From positions 186,001-250,000 of the forward strand of contig QWDQ01000011.1 in the NCBI GenBank assembly GCA_003868215.1: a DNA stretch of 64,000 nt. The letters run 5' to 3'. Origin of the DNA: Pseudophaeomoniella oleicola (taxonomy: Eukaryota; Ascomycota; Eurotiomycetes; Phaeomoniellales; Phaeomoniellaceae). The translations under genes and the position numbers were made by a program. Shown here piece by piece: positions 57,960 through 64,000 of this stretch. Position 1 is the first letter of the stretch. Each line of letters starts with the position of its first letter. The notes below the pieces were generated by a model, which was not told the origin of the DNA, did no database searches, and was given only the letters and a program-made list of their open reading frames with translations.

Positions 57960-60137
57960 TTAAGAGCCCATGGTTCCTTGATATAGTCTTTGTCGTTTGT
58001 AGCTGTTCACGTCGCCAGATGCCGGACCCATTTCGGACACATGCCGCCGATGCGGGGGCCGTGCACCAAGAGGCGTGGTTGGTGTGTTATATTGCATGCT
58101 ATTTGGATCCAAGGAATAACCTGGGTTCTGAACGGGCAAGTATTGTGGTTGCATGTTCGTGTGCATCGGCGAAACACCGGTATACGCACTAGGAGATTGC
58201 CAGCTCCCTGTTACCGAACCGGCGGGTGAATGCCCAGGCGAACCTTCATCTTTCATCGAATGGGGACCAGAACCGTGCGGTAGTGAAGTTACTGTCGCAG
58301 GAGGAGGTTCCATACCAGGCGATAGCTTCTTGAGGTGGAGTAGATGCTTTTCTAACATTTCCAGCAGGCTTTTCCTGGTGAAAGGTTTGGGCAGCACATC
58401 GTCCATGCCTGTGTCTCGATGTCAGCCGTGCACTTTTGCGCGCGAAGGGAGTACAGACCATGTTGGAAATACATTTGAATATCGTCGCTGCGAATATTTG
58501 AAGTCATAGCGACGATGGGAGTGCGATCGAATTGACGGATAAGATGGCATGCGGAAACACCGTCAAGGTTAGGCATGATGATATCCATCAGAATCATATC
58601 ATATTTGACGCCCTCCTGCATCTTGTTGACAGCTTCAAGACCATCAAGCTGCGAGATTCGTTAGCTAAAGGAGCCTTCCGAAGAGCAGAAGTATCCAGGT
58701 ACTGACCGCAGTGTCGATAACACACGAAAACGAGTAAAGGAATTTGCCGCCAATTTGCCGACATGTCGGATCGTCTTCCACGAGCAGAATCCGGGGTGGT
58801 CTTGTCCAGCCCGGGTCAGTGAAGGCGCTCTTTTTGCGACTCTCTTGGAACTGCTTCCGCGGATCTGTCTGCTCTGCTTCCTTTGGAGGGACCGAGTATG
58901 GAATATTATGGACGTGTTCTCCATACGTGGGATCTATGCCGATGTTGCCGCCTGTGGGATATACCACGTTCTCAAGGTCATTGTTCAACTTCGCATAACC
59001 CATAGAAGCGCTGGAGGTCGCGGATGTTGGACCCTTAATAGCACGCGGCATCTGTTCGAGTGGGGGAGTCGACATCATTGCCGGTCCATTGGTTACGCTG
59101 ACTTGGTTCATCTGTTCCAGCGTCGACGTATTGAATTGCATATCGGCATTCATATCATTCAAGAGCTTCGTTGCGTGCTGTAAAGGAGAAGCGGGTTCCT
59201 CGTCTTGTTGGGCCAAGGTTTGGCTTGTTGGGGTCAGTGTGCTCAACTGCTGTTGTTGCTGGGTCATATCCCCAGTCGAATTGAACATTGCTTTACTATC
59301 CCGCCGTTGTTTAGCGTCGACAGTGTGCAAATAGTTCATGACTTGGTGTATTACATGCTCGTGATTGAGTACTGTTTTCTGAACCCGCAAAACTTCTTGC
59401 AACATCATCTGGTGATTCACTGCGAGTTCTGTATACCGCGCAGACAGCTGCTCCAGCTGCTGGGACTGCGCTACCAATTGCTGATTCATCAGATCCATCT
59501 GCTGTATCGGTAACTGATCCTCGCTGATGGGATTCGGTTTCCGTGGCGCCGGCGCCTTTCTCTTTATATTGTCAAGTGAATCCTTGTTGTTCATTTTAAA
59601 ATCAGGGTGCTTAAACTCCCATGCCTGCAATCATTGTCAACCACCTTCCCACAACCGGGGGGGGGGAAGAGACTGACATTGGGTCCATAGGGTGATGTCC
59701 CTCCTTCCTCATTACTTTGTCGCACTTTGTGGAAGTCATATTTATTCAGCTGTCGCACAAAACTTGCGAAGTTGCTGTGTTTGAAGTGTTTGGGTAGTAT
59801 CGATTTCGTGAATTTCTCGTTCTGCACATTCCGACGAGTCAGTCTCTTTCCTTACAATGAGCGCATGACATCGGTGGCAGACCTCTAGCACGACGAAACT
59901 GTCGCCTTCGTCACCCCATCTTACCACTGATGAGTACGAAGGGTCTTCGAGCATTCTGCGAAAGCATTGTTAATTCAATTCTAATTGTTCTTCGACTGTG
60001 TCTTACTTGTATAGCTTGCGAACCTGTGCGCATAATTGTCAATTCTCGCTTGGCCTCCAATTGTCATTTCACAAGGCATTACTCACGAAGTCGCTCGAGT
60101 TATTGGCGGAACCGCCACCGGCTGATTGGCCCTCCAT
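57960..60137 (-). CDS. SKN7: Response-regulator transcription factor SKN7
   Basis: Nuclear factor joining an HSF-type DNA-binding domain to a two-component receiver; it takes part in oxidative, osmotic and cell-wall stress responses downstream of the SLN1-YPD1 phosphorelay. Seven exons: 60137-60087, 60023-60007, 59955-59883, 59821-59678, 59624-58707, 58648-58459, 58408-57960 (introns 63, 51, 61, 53, 58, 50 nt), 613 aa. HSF domain is about 16-110: [41 protein letters not shown] coiled coil rich in Gln follows ([20 protein letters not shown]). Receiver domain is about 372-495 with acidic pocket VEDD (377-380), phospho-acceptor Asp423 in [12 protein letters not shown], and lysine in VLPKPF. Exon 2 is a 17-nt micro-exon. 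The tail is Pro/Ser-rich. Confidence 0.97.
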
Positions 60138-63100
60138 CAAGGTGATTATGTTCGGCGCAACGTTGGGTTCCCAATTTGCGCGCGAGTGGTCGAGAAATCG
60201 TTACGTCCTTCTGGCCCGGCTCATTGGCACTCTGCTAATGCGTGAAGGCTTTTGATCAATTAACAGTCCTGTAGGCCCTGATAGTTGATCCTTTGTGCAG
60301 TGTGGATATTTGCGATTATCGTGTAGGGACAGCAAAATTTGCGGTCAAGCGCCCCTACGTCAGTTGTAATAGAGTGCGTATATGAGGACTTGTCGGACCG
60401 CAAGTATAAGGGAAAACGAAGGCGCAAAGGGCGACCGGATGAGGATGCGAACAAGAATGCAAGTGGAGGTCGGAGCGTCGAGTTATAAGTTGAGTTCGAT
60501 TGCCGTCCAGTGTAACTTAGGTCAGATAGTCGGTATGTGAAGAAAGAATGGAGCAGACACATAGTTGGTTTAGACGCAATGAGGTTCAATTTGGGGGGAG
60601 GGGAGCATTGTGGTCCTGGAGTTGGAGGGATACTGTGACCGGACCAGCACCGGGGTGATTCTCGATTTGTACCTGTGTACCAGAAAATTACAGGAAAGGT
60701 ACCTACCTACTTAATACTGTAGGTATTTTGTACCTACGAGTTGAATTACCCAGATAATTACTATGTAAATTTGGGTGGATTACCTTAAGTTACCTCCAGG
60801 AAAGTCCAGTCACGTAAGATGGAAACAAAAGAAAGCCAGGATGAAGCTAAGTTACATAGATGCAAATGGACTGATTGCTTTTGACTCCGTTGGTCATTTG
60901 AAGGGGAGAAGGGAGGGTGGAGGACCGCAGAGCTTGTACAGTCCAAGTATCCAACTATCCAACTACGGACGTAGTAGTATGAATTATCCCCATTCGCTTT
61001 AGTATGCTCCAATTCGTGCTTGGTCCCTAATGTACTGGGACAATATTTCATTTCTGAGGGATTGCCGGCTTCTATCTGGGTACCTAGGCACCACATAGCT
61101 ACATAGCTACTGCAAATCGGCGTATAGCGAGAAAGATAAGATGGTCGGAGATGTTGATGGTTGTGGTTCGGGTTATTTTCGTGTGCGAGGTAGGAATCTA
61201 TCCATGTCAATTCGAGTCTACAGATCATGTACGATGATGTGATGTACTCAGCAATACGGGGGGGGAGGTTGTCATATAAAGTGAACGAACAACACCAACG
61301 CCAGACACTTCAGTAGTAAAGATAGAGCACCACCGTGACCTGGGAAGAGAAAGGGAAAAAGTTGGTTTGATCGCATCGATGGTCCGGACCCTACAGGTAC
61401 GTTACCTACGGTAGGCAGGTAGGAGTTCAATTGGAAGCCTTCGAATTATTAGTTGTGTCTTAACGTTAGTGGTAGGCGCCTCACGCACATCCGAAAAGGG
61501 TCTTTGTCGTCTTCCAAGGGCCTCGGGAATGACGAAGCGCCGACATCCCTTAGCCCTTTCAGGGCTCTCAGGGCCTTTTCCCAGGCATTTGAAAAGCCTT
61601 TCCCATTCCCCCCACTCATCCATCTTGCAGTAGCCTCGACGCCTGTGCCTAGCGCGGTCCTTCCTTTTTCCTTAAACAAACAGACGAATGGGCAAGCTAA
61701 AATGAGCAATCAACCTGGTTGGAAAAAGAACCTGGAAGACAGCCCACGCTTTGTTGTCTATCAACCTTAACCTAGGTAGGTACATCGTACAGTAGCTCTA
61801 CTGAAATATACATCAATTCATGCTTCGCTTAGCTGGCAAAGGTCAGAAGACGTCGAGATGTCGAGCTGTCTCAACATGATCATACAGTACACTACGTTCA
61901 AGTCAGATTTCCTTGTCGTGTTCCCACCAGCTCGGATAGTATCTTCTTACGACGATGCCACAAAGGACCCTACCACACAGCGCGTAGACTTTGCCTTAGG
62001 CTCGGGAATCGACCATGAGCGGAGCAAGCACATCGAAGAGGTCTCGCCGACGTATTGAAACAAGACTCGACTCGAACCATCTCAATATACAGTACATAAT
62101 GGCAGTACTGGCTCAAAAATCGTGCGCGGTGTACCATCAGTCCATCGCAACTGATAATAATTGCTGTAATTCATCACGTTTCCCAATATCACCAGTTTCT
62201 CAATTCCATCGAGATACCTCGATGGGCAAGCTGGCTGATTAGACACCACTGCTGCCGATCGGTGGGGACTTCACAAAGCCTATGGCTGCCTCATTCGACC
62301 CGATCATTTGGGGTAATGTCAGAGCTTTCCACCATAACTTAGTACCCCCTGGGCCTAAAGGCACGTATAATATCTGGAATCGCACCTGTAATGGCTCTTT
62401 CCCGTGCTGCTACGGAATAATTGCCTCTACGGTACTTGACTAGGGCTGTGAAGAGAGTTCAAAGCATCCTTCCGGAAAGTAAAGTAAGCCTTGATGTGAA
62501 CATACCGAAGACGGAAGGTTCTATGGCGTAGCGTCCACAACCCTAGATGGAGCTGATGAGCAAACTAAAGAGCCGAAATGTCAGAATACAGTCTTAGATA
62601 TGATTCTGAATACCTGACGCCCTAGGACCCTCGATCACCGAGCGGATCTGCCCGGAATCCAATGCCTGCTCCGACAATTGGCACATACCGACAGACCCAT
62701 GCGATTTATGTGCCGGTCCGGGTATTCATGGCTTGGACAGACACCGTAGAGGAAGGCATTGGGGAATTCCGAACCACAATCAGCAAACGTTGATTTGACA
62801 GAAAATAAGATAGAAAGAACCCAATCGGGAATAATAAAGCACCAGGTGACTCGAACATCAAATTTCCATGAGCAAAAAGTTAACGTTAACAAAGTTAGCC
62901 CTCAGATATTGCATTTGGCAGTTATGGACTCTTTTATCGGAATAAGAGGTAGTGCCCTCGAGCTTTCAGACTTTACGCACATCGAACGGCACATTTTTGA
63001 TAAGATGAGATATCTATACTACGTAGGTAATTACTGTACTCATATAGACACCTCCCGCCACCAACACGCTACAAAATGCAGTCTCTCGCCGCTCAACATC

Positions 63101-64000
63101 TACTATGGAATTTGGACGGCATGAATGCTCACTCTTCTCATCCATGCTGATTGGGTACTCGGTAACCTCAGATAGGCCAAGTTGCAGGTCTCTTTTTACT
63201 CCTTGCACTATTTACGACCAATGCAGGTCTTCCTGTCTCGGCGTCTTCACAAAACGAGTCCGAAGCATGCTGCAATGGAAAGACCACTAATATATGCACC
63301 CCGCCGTCGGCCACGAGTTTGATCCCGCAGGAGAACGGAGACATGGCGTGCAGTGCGAAAGGAAGACAAAAGGGAAAACCAAAACACACTTCAAATCACA
63401 GGTGGGGCGACTTGTTTCATTCCGGAAGCGTGTAAGGGTGAGGGTGTCAATCCCTGCAGAAAATTCAATGAGCATCGTGACTCTGAAGCATAACTACCTA
63501 CATGCTGTTTGGATCTGAATGAATTCCGTTACATCGTATATTGTTGACCGTTGAAGCGTGAGGGTTGGTTTGGCGGCATCGCTGTGTGCTCGCTGTAGAG
63601 AGACTCATGGAGCAGACAGTGCCTCTTAATAAAGGACGTCAAGGCGGCTGTGGCATGTTGCCCGGACTAATCTGGACTACTGCACTGCAGTCAGGAGCCG
63701 CAACTTGGAGAAAGACAGGTACGACGTAGTAAGTACCGAGTGAGTGGAAACGATGTGCAAAGCTTCCTGGAAAAGTCTCCGTTCACTTCATCTTTCCATG
63801 TGCAATGTCATAGTAACGGTCGATGTTGAAGGTCTAGAACCCAGTAGACCCAGGCTTGTCGAGAACGACTAGTGGAGTTGTATTCCTCCTCATGCACGGT
63901 GAGGTGTCATGTCGCAAGTGACAAAGACATTCTTTGAGCTATATTAACTTCTAGAGTACACATATGCGGACACAATATCGCAAACTTCTATACTGCTGTT
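60138..64000. other. Gene-poor right end of the window
   Basis: 3.9 kb with no coding frame I can support; the longest frames (60785-61228 minus, 62759-63124 plus) have no recognisable motif or splice partner. The part next to 60138 is the SKN7 promoter. Palindromes related to TAGGTACCTA occur near 60700, 61080 and 61770, and TACTACGTAGGTA at 63017-63029. Confidence 0.5.

Overview
The window is nuclear DNA of a filamentous ascomycete (Pezizomycotina). The evidence is short 45-100 nt GT-AG introns in most genes, an augmin subunit (HAUS1), and fungus-specific proteins: the FKS glucan synthase, a GH72 transglycosylase, SKN7 and an SLT2-type MAP kinase. Protein wording, GC level and intergenic TAGGTACCTA-type palindromes fit Leotiomycetes/Helotiales best; that finer placement is an inference.

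I support 20 protein genes. From left to right: a secreted sedolisin (-), SLT2-type MAP kinase (-), COG6 (-), HAUS1 (+), an HSP9/HSP12 protein (-), MOG1 (-), GAA1 (-), mitochondrial cytochrome-b5 reductase MCR1 (-), the diphthamide WD40 protein DPH7 (+), RPN12 (-), an LDB17/DIP1/SPIN90-like Arp2/3 regulator (-), a GH47 alpha-1,2-mannosidase (-), LCB1 (-), 1,3-beta-glucan synthase FKS1 (-), a GH72+CBM43 GPI-anchored glucanosyltransferase (+), a spastin/Sap1-like AAA ATPase (-), an MRS3/4 mitoferrin-type carrier (-), an Ariadne-type RBR ubiquitin ligase (-), eIF2B-epsilon (-) and SKN7 (-). Exon-intron structures were rebuilt by hand from splice sites and reading phase. All but COG6, HAUS1 and eIF2B-epsilon are interrupted by introns.

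Layout: 0.9-37.4 kb is ordinary gene-dense sequence. The region 37.4-43.1 kb is a 5.7 kb gene-poor gap between two divergently transcribed cell-wall synthesis genes, FKS1 and the GH72 gene. It is rich in the palindrome TACTACGTAGTA and holds two in-frame segments that look like diverged copies of each other. The region 43-60 kb is gene-dense again, and 60.1-64 kb has no gene I can support.

Functional theme: many genes converge on the cell wall and secretory pathway. FKS1 makes beta-1,3-glucan and the GH72 enzyme remodels it. GAA1 attaches the GPI anchor the GH72 enzyme needs, LCB1 starts sphingolipid synthesis, and the GH47 enzyme trims N-glycans. COG6 tethers Golgi vesicles, SLT2 is the cell-wall-integrity MAP kinase, and SKN7 is a stress and wall transcription factor. 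No mobile element, virus-like element, CRISPR array, tRNA, rRNA or secondary-metabolite cluster was recognised.
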